This document shows, piece by piece, positions 42,951 to 52,114 of a DNA stretch of 64,000 nt (position 1 is the first letter of the stretch; each line of letters opens with the position of its first letter). Source of the DNA: Holtiella tumoricola (GTDB lineage Bacteria; Bacillota; Clostridia; Lachnospirales; Cellulosilyticaceae). The stretch covers positions 1-64,000 of the forward strand of contig NZ_JAQIFT010000069.1 in the NCBI RefSeq assembly GCF_027857615.1, read 5' to 3'. The position numbers and the translations under genes are program-made. The notes under the pieces were generated by a model that worked only from the letters and a program-made list of their open reading frames with translations, ran no database searches and was not told the origin of the DNA.

Positions 42951-44447
42951 CTATTCTTCTTCATTTACACGTATAATAAATACATAACTTTCTTCCTTTT
43001 TAGAAATCATGTATTCTTGTTCTAGTCTATAAGCTAAAGTATTAGATGCAATACCTCGCTCAACTAAATCTTTATCTCTAGAATAAAGCACCATTATACC
43101 GTTGGTTTCCATCATGGTATGGGCCTTTTGGAAGAATAGGCTATATAATTCCATAATTTCGCCTTGTGTTTTACGCCCTATTACTGTTGGCATATTGGTA
43201 ATAATCTCATCAAATAAGTATTTATGGCTAAAATCAAAGAAATCTCTATTGATTAAATAAATATCTGTACTTGCCCAGTTTGCATTTTCTATAGCACTGT
43301 CTATAGCTTCGCCGTAGATATCTACACCATATAGCACTTTTGCTTTTTCTACCTTTTGTCTTTCAATAAGCATTGTACCTACACCACAGAATGGATCTAG
43401 TACCTGAGCCTCTTCTTTTAAGTATGGTCTAGCAAGCTGAATAGTAAGTGCTGCTGTAGTTGGTGCAATACTTACAGCTAATGTTTTCTTTCTATAATTA
43501 AAGCGTTTATCTTCAATTGTAAAAAGTTTAAGAAGTACATTAAAACGTCCTTCCTTATTTTCAATTAAACGAATTTCAAATTCATAGTGTGAAGTGGAAT
43601 TAATGAGTTGACGATTTGACAAACGTTCTAACTCACTAGCTAATCGTTTGGTAAAAGTACTACGTTTATCAAGTGTCATCTTACTTTTTACTTCTATTCT
43701 AAAATAAAAAGGTGGATAGCCTTTATGACGTGTAAGTAAAAACTCTAATAGACCCCCTTCAAATAATGACACTGCTGCTGCTTCTGGTGTTGCCTCTACT
43801 GTTCCTACTTCTGGTAACTTAAATAATAAATCTGAGAATGTACGGATATTTAAAATCTCTTTAAGATCATCTGTACGTACAATAACCCCTGCTCCAAAAG
43901 CTTTTGCTTTACCCTTTTTAATTTGATTTAAAGTCACCTCTTGATGGTCACGATTAGTAAGCAATATAAGATCTGATAATACATTATAACCATTAAAAAT
44001 GTGTTTTTCTGGTTCTTCTAAACTAAGTGTAAGGGCTGTTAATAAACGAAGTTCTTCATTAATATGCTTCTTATTATTTTCTTCTACTGGCTCATGGCTT
44101 AGTTTAAAAAGTCTATCCTTTAAAACTTCTTGTAGATCACTACAATCAAAGTAACTTAAAGCTGTTAAATAATCACTTTTTACAAAAAGCTTCTCTTCTC
44201 TTTCATAAGCTTTCCATAAAAAAGATTTAAAATCTTCTATTTTTAATGCACCCATAATAAGTGCTACATTTTTACGTACTTTAGCATCTTCATCTTCTAA
44301 TAAACGTTCTAGTATACTAAAGTCTCCATCTAATTCATAGTAAAAAGCACGTTTATTATTTGAGTCTTTAATCAACTGACGTAACTCAATAAGGCTTTTT
44401 CTTACATCTTGTCCTGCACAAATATTACTATATAATGTCTGTATCAT
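42951..44447 (-). CDS. HEAT-repeat/UPF0020 (THUMP-MTase-like) RNA methyltransferase
   Basis: The 498-residue protein has a helical N-terminal half (about 1-160; SILERLLEDEDAKVRKNVALIMGALK looks like HEAT repeats), a THUMP-like middle (about 210-330), and a C-terminal class I methyltransferase of the UPF0020 family with SAM motif DPFCGVGTMLIER (about 358-370). The catalytic position, NPPY in TrmN/RlmL enzymes, reads TNMP. It is likely an RNA-modifying enzyme; the changed catalytic motif leaves the substrate open. It is transcribed alone. Confidence 0.75.
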   Translation of the reverse strand: MIQTLYSNICAGQDVRKSLIELRQLIKDSNNKRAFYYELDGDFSILERLLEDEDAKVRKNVALIMGALKIEDFKSFLWKAYEREEKLFVKSDYLTALSYFDCSDLQEVLKDRLFKLSHEPVEENNKKHINEELRLLTALTLSLEEPEKHIFNGYNVLSDLILLTNRDHQEVTLNQIKKGKAKAFGAGVIVRTDDLKEILNIRTFSDLLFKLPEVGTVEATPEAAAVSLFEGGLLEFLLTRHKGYPPFYFRIEVKSKMTLDKRSTFTKRLASELERLSNRQLINSTSHYEFEIRLIENKEGRFNVLLKLFTIEDKRFNYRKKTLAVSIAPTTAALTIQLARPYLKEEAQVLDPFCGVGTMLIERQKVEKAKVLYGVDIYGEAIDSAIENANWASTDIYLINRDFFDFSHKYLFDEIITNMPTVIGRKTQGEIMELYSLFFQKAHTMMETNGIMVLYSRDKDLVERGIASNTLAYRLEQEYMISKKEESYVFIIRVNEEE

Positions 44448-44529
44448 ATATTCTCCTGACTATTTCAATCTTTTCTTGTTTATAGAGTCTGTCTCTTACT
44501 CTAACATTATTCACAAAAAAGTACAACCT

Positions 44530-45720
44530 TTAGGTCCGTTTCTCAATATAGGCTTCAGTTTCTATAGGTTTATCCTTTTTTCTAAGTCTATTTTCTGCAT
44601 ACATTTTCAAAAGTTTAAAGACAACAGAAAGTGTAGGTACTCCTAATAATACACCTATAAATCCAAAAAGTCCTCCTCCAAGCATAATGGCAACCAATAC
44701 CCAAAAGCCTGATACACCTATAGAATCTCCAATAATCTTAGGCACTAAAATATTACCATCTATTTGTTGAAGTATAAAAATCATAATACCAAAACCAAGA
44801 GCTTGCACAGGGCCCCCTGTCATCAAAATAATAAATATTCCTGGTACTGCACCAATAAATGGTCCTAAATAAGGAATAACATTTGTACAGGTCACAATTA
44901 CACTTATAAGGAGGGAAAACTCAAAACCGCATAGGTTCATCGCAACAAAACATAAACTACCTACTATTAGTGCATCTGTCATTTGTCCTACAAAATAACG
45001 CCCAAATGTATCATCAAAAATATCCATTACTAAACCTATATGTTCTATAATTTTACCTGGTAATACTGCATGCATTAACTTACGATTACGTGCAAAGAAT
45101 CTTTCTTTGTCTACCAATAGATAAATAGATACAACCGTTGCTAGAAAAGTATTTAAAACAACACTTGTCAGTTTAAAAGAAACGTCTACTAAAACTGGTA
45201 TCACCTTACCTGTAATCTGTAAGATCATTCCAGATATATCACCTATGAAATCTGAAATGACTTGATAGGCATTGCCTTCTATGCCATTTTGTAAAAGTAA
45301 TGTATTTAAAGAAGCTTCAAATCCCTTAAAGAACTCCGGTATCTTTTGATAAAGTATATCCAAACTTTGTATAATTTGAGGCAACACAAAAGAAAAAAGT
45401 GAAACTAACCCCAACAATACAATAAGATATAAAACAATCACACCTACAACACGAATAAAGTGTTTAGCAACCTTTTGTCTAAAAACATATTTATCAAGGT
45501 AACGCTCAATACATCTTAATGGACGCCAAAATAAGTACGCCATTGCTATCCCTAATATAAAAGGATTTAGAATATCCATAATCTTATGAATCCCGTTTGT
45601 TACCCAATTAAAGTTAAGAAGTATAAAGTAAAAACTTATTGAAGTGAATGTAATAATTAAATAGGTCACTATCTTATTTTTATTTATATTAAAATGCACC
45701 TTTTTTCCTACTTTCTTCAT
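44530..45720 (-). CDS. AI-2E/PerM-family permease
   Basis: The 396-residue protein has about eight membrane segments, with the family marks near the end: VIPYLGPFIGAVPGIFIILMTG, ILQQIDGNILVPKIIGDSIGVSGFWVLVAIMLGGGLFGFIGVLLGVP. The family includes the autoinducer-2 exporter TqsA and Na+/H+ antiporters, so the transported substrate is uncertain. Transcribed alone on the minus strand. Confidence 0.9.
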   Translation of the reverse strand: MKKVGKKVHFNINKNKIVTYLIITFTSISFYFILLNFNWVTNGIHKIMDILNPFILGIAMAYLFWRPLRCIERYLDKYVFRQKVAKHFIRVVGVIVLYLIVLLGLVSLFSFVLPQIIQSLDILYQKIPEFFKGFEASLNTLLLQNGIEGNAYQVISDFIGDISGMILQITGKVIPVLVDVSFKLTSVVLNTFLATVVSIYLLVDKERFFARNRKLMHAVLPGKIIEHIGLVMDIFDDTFGRYFVGQMTDALIVGSLCFVAMNLCGFEFSLLISVIVTCTNVIPYLGPFIGAVPGIFIILMTGGPVQALGFGIMIFILQQIDGNILVPKIIGDSIGVSGFWVLVAIMLGGGLFGFIGVLLGVPTLSVVFKLLKMYAENRLRKKDKPIETEAYIEKRT

Positions 45721-45934
45721 TAGTCTTGTTATGTACTAGTATAGCATGTTTAAAGGTCTTCGTTAATATGCCTCTCTTATGTTCTTTATGTCTTTTTATA
45801 ATTATAATTATGTATATAAATTTTTATTTAATTCTAATATTTTTAGTCAGTATACATTATTTACCTTTACGCATAAAATGCTATAATAAGGCTAAGCTAT
45901 TCTTAGCTTTAAAAAATATTTTGGAGGGATCTTT

Positions 45935-46504
45935 ATGGAATCAGAGGATGCAGATAGTGATACTGATACCGATAAGTTGATTGGATTAAGTGAAAAAGTA
46001 TATTCTTGGAGCCCTGATAAACAGGAACTTTCCATCACCATCACTTATGAGAATCAACGAGTAGGCTATCTAAATGCGGTAATTATGGATGTGGGGTCTT
46101 TAAAATCAGGCGGTTTTAGAGACGATAAACTCAAGTGCCAAGATAAAGAAATCGAAGAAGAACTCTTAACCTTCTACAAGAGTCTAAGTGACGTGTTAGA
46201 AACCCGTGTAGTCTTCTACATTACAGACTTCTTCTTAGAGAAAGAATATCGTGGTATGGGGATTGGAGGTGACATACTAAACCTTCTTCCTGAGTGGCTA
46301 GACACCCATTTCCCAGAGGTCAATGATTTATACCTTTTTCCGTATCCTCTTGAAAAAAGTAATGGAAAAGTAGAATGTGTTAAAAACGTAGACGATAAAA
46401 AGTTATTGGAGATGAGAACAAAGCTCATACGCTTCTATCTAAGCCATGGGCTAAGAAAAACACAGACACAGTTTTTATATAGACCGGTTAAACCAGCTGC
46501 ATAG
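45935..46504 (+). CDS. GNAT-family acetyltransferase-like protein
   Basis: The 189-residue protein has a GNAT core: VVFYITDFFLEKEYRGMGIGGDILNLLPEWLD, where R-G-x-G-I-G is the acetyl-CoA phosphate-binding loop (about 108-113). The start at 45935 has GGAGGG 6 bases upstream; the N-terminal ESEDADSDTDTD stretch is acidic. The substrate is unknown. A terminator hairpin follows. Confidence 0.75.
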   Translation: MESEDADSDTDTDKLIGLSEKVYSWSPDKQELSITITYENQRVGYLNAVIMDVGSLKSGGFRDDKLKCQDKEIEEELLTFYKSLSDVLETRVVFYITDFFLEKEYRGMGIGGDILNLLPEWLDTHFPEVNDLYLFPYPLEKSNGKVECVKNVDDKKLLEMRTKLIRFYLSHGLRKTQTQFLYRPVKPAA

Positions 46505-46512
46505 TCAAAATA

Positions 46513-46550
46513 AAAAATAGGTTGCTCTTGTATAAGGAGCGACCTATTTC
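46513..46550 (+). terminator. Terminator of the GNAT gene
   Basis: AAATAGGTTGCTC and GAGCGACCTATTT form a 13-bp stem with one G-T pair, followed by CTTATTT. Confidence 0.8.
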
Positions 46551-46681
46551 TTATTTCTATTCTTTATTTATTCTGTAATAGATACATTAGTTTAGCTTAT
46601 GTACACTTTACCTACATATAACATAAAATATATTAATAGCTTTATACAAGTCTATTTAACTTATTTAAAGTAGGTGATTGT

Positions 46682-47284
46682 ATGAAAAAAGTAAGTGTTT
46701 TAATTCCTGTATTTAATCAAGAAGTACTTATCTCCAAAGCCATTGCAAGCATTCCTACAAGAGACGACTTAGAAATCATCATTTGTGATGATGGCTCTAC
46801 AGATCATACCGTTCAAGTTATTGAAAACTTATCTCATATAACATTACTAAAAAATCCTGTAAATAAGGGAGTTGGCTACACCGTAAATAAACTGCTTAAC
46901 GCTGCAACTGGTGAATATATTGTCCTTTTAGGAAGTGATGATTACTTCTATACGGAAGCTTTCAATCAGGTTATAGATGAATTTCTTTATCATGTCAATA
47001 ACTATGATATTGTTTATTTTAATTTACAAATTAATGATGGTACTATTTGGAGAGTTACTGAGTCTACAAAATATCAATACTGTGGAACTGTAAAATTTAT
47101 TAAGCGTTCCTTTATTGGTCCTACACGCTGTCCTGAAATAAGATATGCTGAGGATTTTTATTTTTTTGAAGCATTAATGAAAAAATCCCCTCTCGAAATT
47201 TTTACAGATCAAGTTGTTACACATTATAATTTTCCTCGAAAAAATAGCCTTGTTGATGAGGCTTTACAAAACATAGCACATTAA
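46682..47284 (+). CDS. Family 2 glycosyltransferase
   Basis: The 200-residue protein is a short GT-A enzyme: VSVLIPVFNQEVLISKAIASI (3-23), IIICDDGSTDHTVQVIE (32-48) and the metal-binding LLGSDDYFY (about 79-87). It probably adds one sugar to a glycan or peptide from a nucleotide sugar. The C-terminal half is short compared with most GT2 proteins. It faces the three-gene glycosyltransferase cluster on the other strand, ending 8 bp from it. Confidence 0.85.
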   Translation: MKKVSVLIPVFNQEVLISKAIASIPTRDDLEIIICDDGSTDHTVQVIENLSHITLLKNPVNKGVGYTVNKLLNAATGEYIVLLGSDDYFYTEAFNQVIDEFLYHVNNYDIVYFNLQINDGTIWRVTESTKYQYCGTVKFIKRSFIGPTRCPEIRYAEDFYFFEALMKKSPLEIFTDQVVTHYNFPRKNSLVDEALQNIAH

Positions 47285-47291
47285 TTCTAAG

Positions 47292-48317
47292 CTATATCTG
47301 CTTTAAGCTCTCTAAAACTTGCTTTTCATTCTCCTCATACCACTCTTCATACAAACTTAAAATTTCCGCCTCATGTTCTAATGCTTTCACTGCTTTCCTA
47401 TAAATAGCTGGTGCATTATCCATTTCTTCTACAACTAACCAATTTTTGAGTGGATGACCTTCAAAATAATGATGATTATTTCCTGTTAAACAAATTACCC
47501 CTTGATTTAAGCTCTCAAGTGGTAGCAATGGTGCGCATTCTGTAAAGGTCACATAAAAGTTAATCCTATTCATTGACAGTTGTTGTAAAAGTGCCTCACG
47601 GCTTAAACGCATTGCATGATTTAATATTGTAACACCTAGTTGTTTGGCAAAACTTATCATCCTATCATTGCTAGGAATAAGGCTGATCTGAGGTTGATGA
47701 AATAAACTTGAAGCAGCAATTTGAGTATAGGCATTTTTTGCCCATGTTTCTCCCGAGGCATAAATGCCTATTTGTATAGGTGCTATAGGATTAAAAGAAT
47801 CTCTATTGGCATATTCAACCTTTATATCTTTCTTTTTCACATGATTCTTAAGATGAATCACCGAAATACCTAGCTTATTATATACTTCACACATACTTTC
47901 TTTTGCAAAAGCCAACTGATCAATATGATGATCTTTAGCCAATTGTATAATTTCATAATGTCTCACCCAAGAATACTCTTCATACATATGGGTTGTATTA
48001 CCGTGCCAAAAAATTGTAATTTGAATATTAGGTTGTTGCTGCTTTAGATAACTACAAAGTGTATTCCATCCTGCTGCAAATCCACTAAAGACTACTTTCT
48101 TTACATGAGCCTCTAAAATCATAGTTCCTATTTCTACAACTTGCTCATAGCTATTTAGTTCCTCTATATCTATAACCGATTCAAATAGTTCTTGTGTTGC
48201 ATGCTTTACCCCTAACCAGTAGCAATGGGTAATGGCTAAAATATCACGCTCTTGTTTTGTCAAATTATCTATCTGTTGCCTAAATAATTGTACAATCCTA
48301 TCTGCATCCATTATCAA
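47292..48317 (-). CDS. Glycosyltransferase-like protein (GT-B fold)
   Basis: The 341-residue protein is GT-B-like: VEIGTMILEAHVKKVVFSGFAAGWNTLC near 60-87, IFWHGNTTHMYEEYSW (about 102-117), and IGIYASGETWAKNAYTQIAAS (about 183-203), followed by a second Rossmann part ending in FTECAPLLPLESLNQGVICLTGNNHHYF (donor-site glutamate region). No sharp family signature. It overlaps the upstream glycosyltransferase gene by 20 bp, so the two are coupled. Confidence 0.65.
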   Translation of the reverse strand: MIMDADRIVQLFRQQIDNLTKQERDILAITHCYWLGVKHATQELFESVIDIEELNSYEQVVEIGTMILEAHVKKVVFSGFAAGWNTLCSYLKQQQPNIQITIFWHGNTTHMYEEYSWVRHYEIIQLAKDHHIDQLAFAKESMCEVYNKLGISVIHLKNHVKKKDIKVEYANRDSFNPIAPIQIGIYASGETWAKNAYTQIAASSLFHQPQISLIPSNDRMISFAKQLGVTILNHAMRLSREALLQQLSMNRINFYVTFTECAPLLPLESLNQGVICLTGNNHHYFEGHPLKNWLVVEEMDNAPAIYRKAVKALEHEAEILSLYEEWYEENEKQVLESLKQI

Positions 48318-49947
48318 TCACCTCTATTTTATTTTCATAGCTTTCTCCTAATGCTACTAAATAAGTTTGTCTAATTTTTTCAGTTGGACAAATAATTTTA
48401 GATATTCGCTCGTATAGCTTTCTTGTATAGTCTAAAGTGTAGCCTATGTGACTACTCGGATAATCTTGTTGTACCCAGCTCATTTTATCTATAGGGGTTT
48501 TTAATTCACTTATAAGCCACACTGTCAAAATCCCACCACATGCTATAATACAATCATAGCCTTGACTTTCTAGTGTTATCATCTCTGAATGTTCTATTCG
48601 TTTCCATAACTCATTTAAATCCTTAAACAAACCACCCTTAAAGCCTCTAATTTCTATACATTCGTTTCCTTTAATAACAGACTGTATCTCTATCTCATAT
48701 TCGCCTTCTATTTGTTGTAAAAATGCTAGGAACTGTGGATTTATTGTATTTATATCATATATAAGAAATAGAATTTTTCTATAATCCTTTAACACTTCTC
48801 TTAGTTTTGTGTATTCCTTTATAGATATGTTACTACTAAATATTTCTTCTAAAGAATATTCTGGTGTATCATCTGCCTTTGTACGGATACTTTCACAACT
48901 ATAGGGGTTATAAATAACCTTAAGCTTAGAACGATATGTTTCACCTAAATATTCTACAACCGTTTCTTGTAATTTCTCTGATACACACACAATCAAGTCT
49001 ACCTCATCATATAATGTTTGTATCGTCTGCCTATCATATCCTCCAAAGGAATATTTAAATTCACCATGTACCCAATTTATTTTGATTGCATTAGGATTAC
49101 CATATGTTTTAAAAAGCAAAGGCCCTATAATCCCTAAGAATCCTACTTCATAGTCATAATCAGTACCTAATCCTAGCTCTAATGAACCTGCTTGATATGC
49201 CATCCAAAATGCTTCTTCTGATGGATAGATAAATCTTACTTTCGCCTTAGGATTTAACCAAATCGCATCTGATTTACTATCCGCAAGTACTACTAACTCG
49301 ATTTCATACTTGCTATAATCCATAATCTCCAATATATGTGCAAGTACTGTTTCTGCACCGCCTAAAAGCATATTCATCATTATAAAAAGCACTCTAGTTT
49401 TACGCTTTCTATCAATTGGTACAAACAAGTTCTCTAGCTGTTTAAGTACTAAGGCTTCATTAAAAGGAAAGTCTGAAGCATTTTCCAATTTATGTGTGTA
49501 ATAGTCTCTAAGTTCCTTATCTTGTAACATACGCTTAATTCCATCATATAATCCTTCTTCTGTATTATCTACAAGTAAACCATATACACCCTCTTGTAGT
49601 AATTCACTTGGCCCTATACTTCGTGTTGCAACAATTGGTTTATTTAGATACATACTCTCCACGACAACACCTGATAATCCTTCACTTATAGAACTGCACA
49701 CAAATAAATCTGCTTGCTTCATATAAGGAAGAGGATTAGACTTAGCACCTAATAGTTTACAAGATGCCCCTACGCCTAAATTCTGGATCACTTTTTCTAA
49801 CTCAGCATGTAATACACCCTCACCTATTATAGTTAGCGTATGCCTAATACCTTCTTTAATTAATCTAGCATGTATCTTAATTAAACGTTCATAACCTTTT
49901 TCCCAGACTAAACGCCCAACTGTAACAACATGCAATATACGTTGCAT
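48298..49947 (-). CDS. Mosaic glycosyltransferase (GT4 donor domain first, then acceptor-type domains)
   Basis: The ATG at 49947 with AGGAGG upstream gives 549 residues. The order is reversed compared with normal GT4 enzymes. Residues 1-about 180 form the donor-binding half: VTVGRLVWEKGYERLIKIH, then SSISEGLSGVVVESMYLNKPIVAT with the EGLSGVVVE nucleotide-sugar motif. Residues about 183-365 are an N-terminal half of another GT4 (LFIMMNMLLGGAETVLAHIL...). Residues about 370-549 are a further, more remote N-terminal half (WVQQDYPSSHIGYTLDYTRKLYERISKIICPTEKIRQ). It either works with the neighbours or is the result of recombination between cluster genes. Confidence 0.75.
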   Translation of the reverse strand: MQRILHVVTVGRLVWEKGYERLIKIHARLIKEGIRHTLTIIGEGVLHAELEKVIQNLGVGASCKLLGAKSNPLPYMKQADLFVCSSISEGLSGVVVESMYLNKPIVATRSIGPSELLQEGVYGLLVDNTEEGLYDGIKRMLQDKELRDYYTHKLENASDFPFNEALVLKQLENLFVPIDRKRKTRVLFIMMNMLLGGAETVLAHILEIMDYSKYEIELVVLADSKSDAIWLNPKAKVRFIYPSEEAFWMAYQAGSLELGLGTDYDYEVGFLGIIGPLLFKTYGNPNAIKINWVHGEFKYSFGGYDRQTIQTLYDEVDLIVCVSEKLQETVVEYLGETYRSKLKVIYNPYSCESIRTKADDTPEYSLEEIFSSNISIKEYTKLREVLKDYRKILFLIYDINTINPQFLAFLQQIEGEYEIEIQSVIKGNECIEIRGFKGGLFKDLNELWKRIEHSEMITLESQGYDCIIACGGILTVWLISELKTPIDKMSWVQQDYPSSHIGYTLDYTRKLYERISKIICPTEKIRQTYLVALGESYENKIEVIDNGCR

Positions 49948-50123
49948 ATTCACTTCCTCCTACTTCATCTACTTATTCTTCAAATACCCATCATATCCTT
50001 TATTAATATATTCTTTCTATATAACATTTGTGCGTTTTACTAGTCCTCTACTCTTTTTCTAAGACTTTTATGCTATCTTATTACTATTTATATGCTTTTA
50101 AATGCAATACTTCTCTATTTTTA

Positions 50124-51212
50124 TTATCTTCCTACTTCAAATAAAAAAGGTACACTACTTTCTAATTTCATTTCATACGCTTTTCTTAAACTTTCTTGTC
50201 TAAGCATAAGCTTCATTCCCTCGTATAAACCCTCTTCATTGTCCTCAACTAACATTCCCATATTCGCCTTTAAAACCTCACGATTCCCAAGTATATTCGT
50301 TGCAACAATTGGTTTATGTAAAATCATTGCCTCCATCATAGCTAATGGTAAGCCTTCACTAAAAGATGCTGATACAATGACATCTGCTCTATTCATTATA
50401 GGATAAGGATTATCATGGTATCCTAACAACTTACATGTTTGACTAATTCCTAAATCATGTATACGATTTTTAAGTTCTTGTTTTAACTCTCCATCCCCTA
50501 CAATCCATAGCTCATGCTGTATACCTTCGTCTACTAATTTTTTATGTACAGACATAAGCCTTTCAAACCCTTTTTCTGTAACTAGGCGCCCTACACTTAC
50601 AGCAACTAACCCTTCCTTAATAAATAGTTCCTTTCTTGATTGCTCTCTAATGATTTGGCTATCTAATTTTGTATAAATCACTTTGATGTGCGCTTCTTCT
50701 ATTTGTAATGCATCCAAATAGGTCTGTTTGACATCATAAGATACGGCTACTAAATGGTCCATATGTCTGTAAACTTCTCTTACATATCCTGCTTCAAATC
50801 CTACATGACTTATTTTATAAGGTGCATGTAACCAAGCTATTTTTTTATTTACATATTTTAAATACGTTGCTAACCATGTTGACAAAATACCATCATAGGC
50901 AACTACCCTATCATACACTTGTTCAAAAGGAATAACTATTGTATTACTTCCTATCATTTTCCACATTTCATTCTCCGAGTTATACAAATAAATAGGTACT
51001 ATTGGAGAAGGTAGATCTTTCTCCCCTCTTACACATACTAGTAATTTGACCTCATATCCTTCATTTATTAAATTCCTTAATAGGCTAAAGAGACTTTTAG
51101 TAATGCCCGTTGGTTGTAGATTATACATCAAAAAAAGGAGTGATTCTCCTTTAGGAAAAATTTTATTATATACATTTCTCCACTCCTGTATATCTTTCAA
51201 TATTTCACTCAT
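50124..51212 (-). CDS. Family 4 glycosyltransferase
   Basis: The ATG at 51212 (GGAGG nine bases upstream; an ATG at 51221 is too close to it) gives 362 residues. Both halves are there: an N-terminal acceptor half (FLMYNLQPTGITKSLFSLLRNL...WLHAPYKISHVGFEAGY) and a C-terminal donor half (VSVGRLVTEKGFERLMSVHKKL, then SASFSEGLPLAMMEAMILHKPIVAT with the EGLPLAMME motif). The tail is short, ending soon after the last helix. It lies 177 bp before the mosaic gene and is probably in the same operon. Confidence 0.88.
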   Translation of the reverse strand: MSEILKDIQEWRNVYNKIFPKGESLLFLMYNLQPTGITKSLFSLLRNLINEGYEVKLLVCVRGEKDLPSPIVPIYLYNSENEMWKMIGSNTIVIPFEQVYDRVVAYDGILSTWLATYLKYVNKKIAWLHAPYKISHVGFEAGYVREVYRHMDHLVAVSYDVKQTYLDALQIEEAHIKVIYTKLDSQIIREQSRKELFIKEGLVAVSVGRLVTEKGFERLMSVHKKLVDEGIQHELWIVGDGELKQELKNRIHDLGISQTCKLLGYHDNPYPIMNRADVIVSASFSEGLPLAMMEAMILHKPIVATNILGNREVLKANMGMLVEDNEEGLYEGMKLMLRQESLRKAYEMKLESSVPFLFEVGR

Positions 51213-51380
51213 TTTCTCCATACCTCCCTTATTTCTTTTTTCTCTATATCTATTCCTTATCTTTTATATTATATGGTACTATTCTTTACAAATGAATTTG
51301 TTTGAACAAATTTGCATGATCTCCCATATAATACAGTAGGAATACATATTCCGTTATTTTATAAAAGGAGGCTATTATTT

Positions 51381-52055
51381 ATGAAATCTTATAACTCTTA
51401 TTGTGGTAATTGCCAAAGCTACAATAATTGTAGTGATTATCAAAACTGTAATACCTGCCAAAACTCTAATAGATACCCAAATGACACTCATATGAGCTGT
51501 AAATCTGCTCTTTCAAAGGCTCTACAATTATTCATTCGTAGTGACTTACAACCCTATACTTCTCCTAATACTTTTACACTCTATACGCCTTATTTAACGA
51601 CACCTCAAGATGCTACTTCTATAAATAATTCATGTAATTGTATGAGAGAACTTCTAAAATTCCAAGGCAATTCTCCTTATTCCATGATTCCTATGTGTGA
51701 TTTAGAAGCTTTTACTATTCGCATTAATAACCCTCTAACTAACTTACAACAAGTGAAAACTTTGTTATCAAATTATTTTTATGAGGGTATCTGTGATTGT
51801 AGATGCTGTTCTTGTGAAAGAGAAATGAGCTATGAAGAAGATATAAAACATTACCTTAGTTGTCAATCTAATCCTATTAACCTACTTGTTGGAAATGCTT
51901 CTTTTACAAATCTTCAATTCATTGGACTTTATGGTCCATTGGCTTGTTTTATCGAAACAGGCGTAACCTCTGCAAGTCCATCTGTTCCTTTTGCTCGTAT
52001 ACTTGTTGTCTGCATAAACAACATTTCTGCTATTGGAACGGCAATGCCTAAATAG
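51381..52055 (+). CDS. Cysteine-rich protein, possibly spore-surface
   Basis: The ATG at 51381 (AAAGGAGG upstream) gives 224 residues, with the cysteine-rich start YCGNCQSYNNCSDYQNCNTCQ and two further clusters (NSCNCM; CDCRCCSCERE). The central part is rich in Asn/Thr/Pro. It has no signal peptide. Such Cys-, Tyr- and Asn-rich proteins are typical of spore coat or exosporium layers in Clostridia, but I cannot name the family. It faces away from the glycosyltransferase cluster. Confidence 0.6.
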   Translation: MKSYNSYCGNCQSYNNCSDYQNCNTCQNSNRYPNDTHMSCKSALSKALQLFIRSDLQPYTSPNTFTLYTPYLTTPQDATSINNSCNCMRELLKFQGNSPYSMIPMCDLEAFTIRINNPLTNLQQVKTLLSNYFYEGICDCRCCSCEREMSYEEDIKHYLSCQSNPINLLVGNASFTNLQFIGLYGPLACFIETGVTSASPSVPFARILVVCINNISAIGTAMPK

Positions 52056-52071
52056 TTGTCTAACTTATAAT

Positions 52072-52114
52072 AAAAATAGGTAACTTCTATGTTTCTAGAA
52101 GTTACCTATTTTTT
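52072..52114. terminator. Bidirectional terminator between the Cys-rich and MFS genes
   Basis: AAAAATAGGTAACTTCTA and TAGAAGTTACCTATTTTT form an 18-bp stem. It covers the last codons of the MFS gene. Confidence 0.9.
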
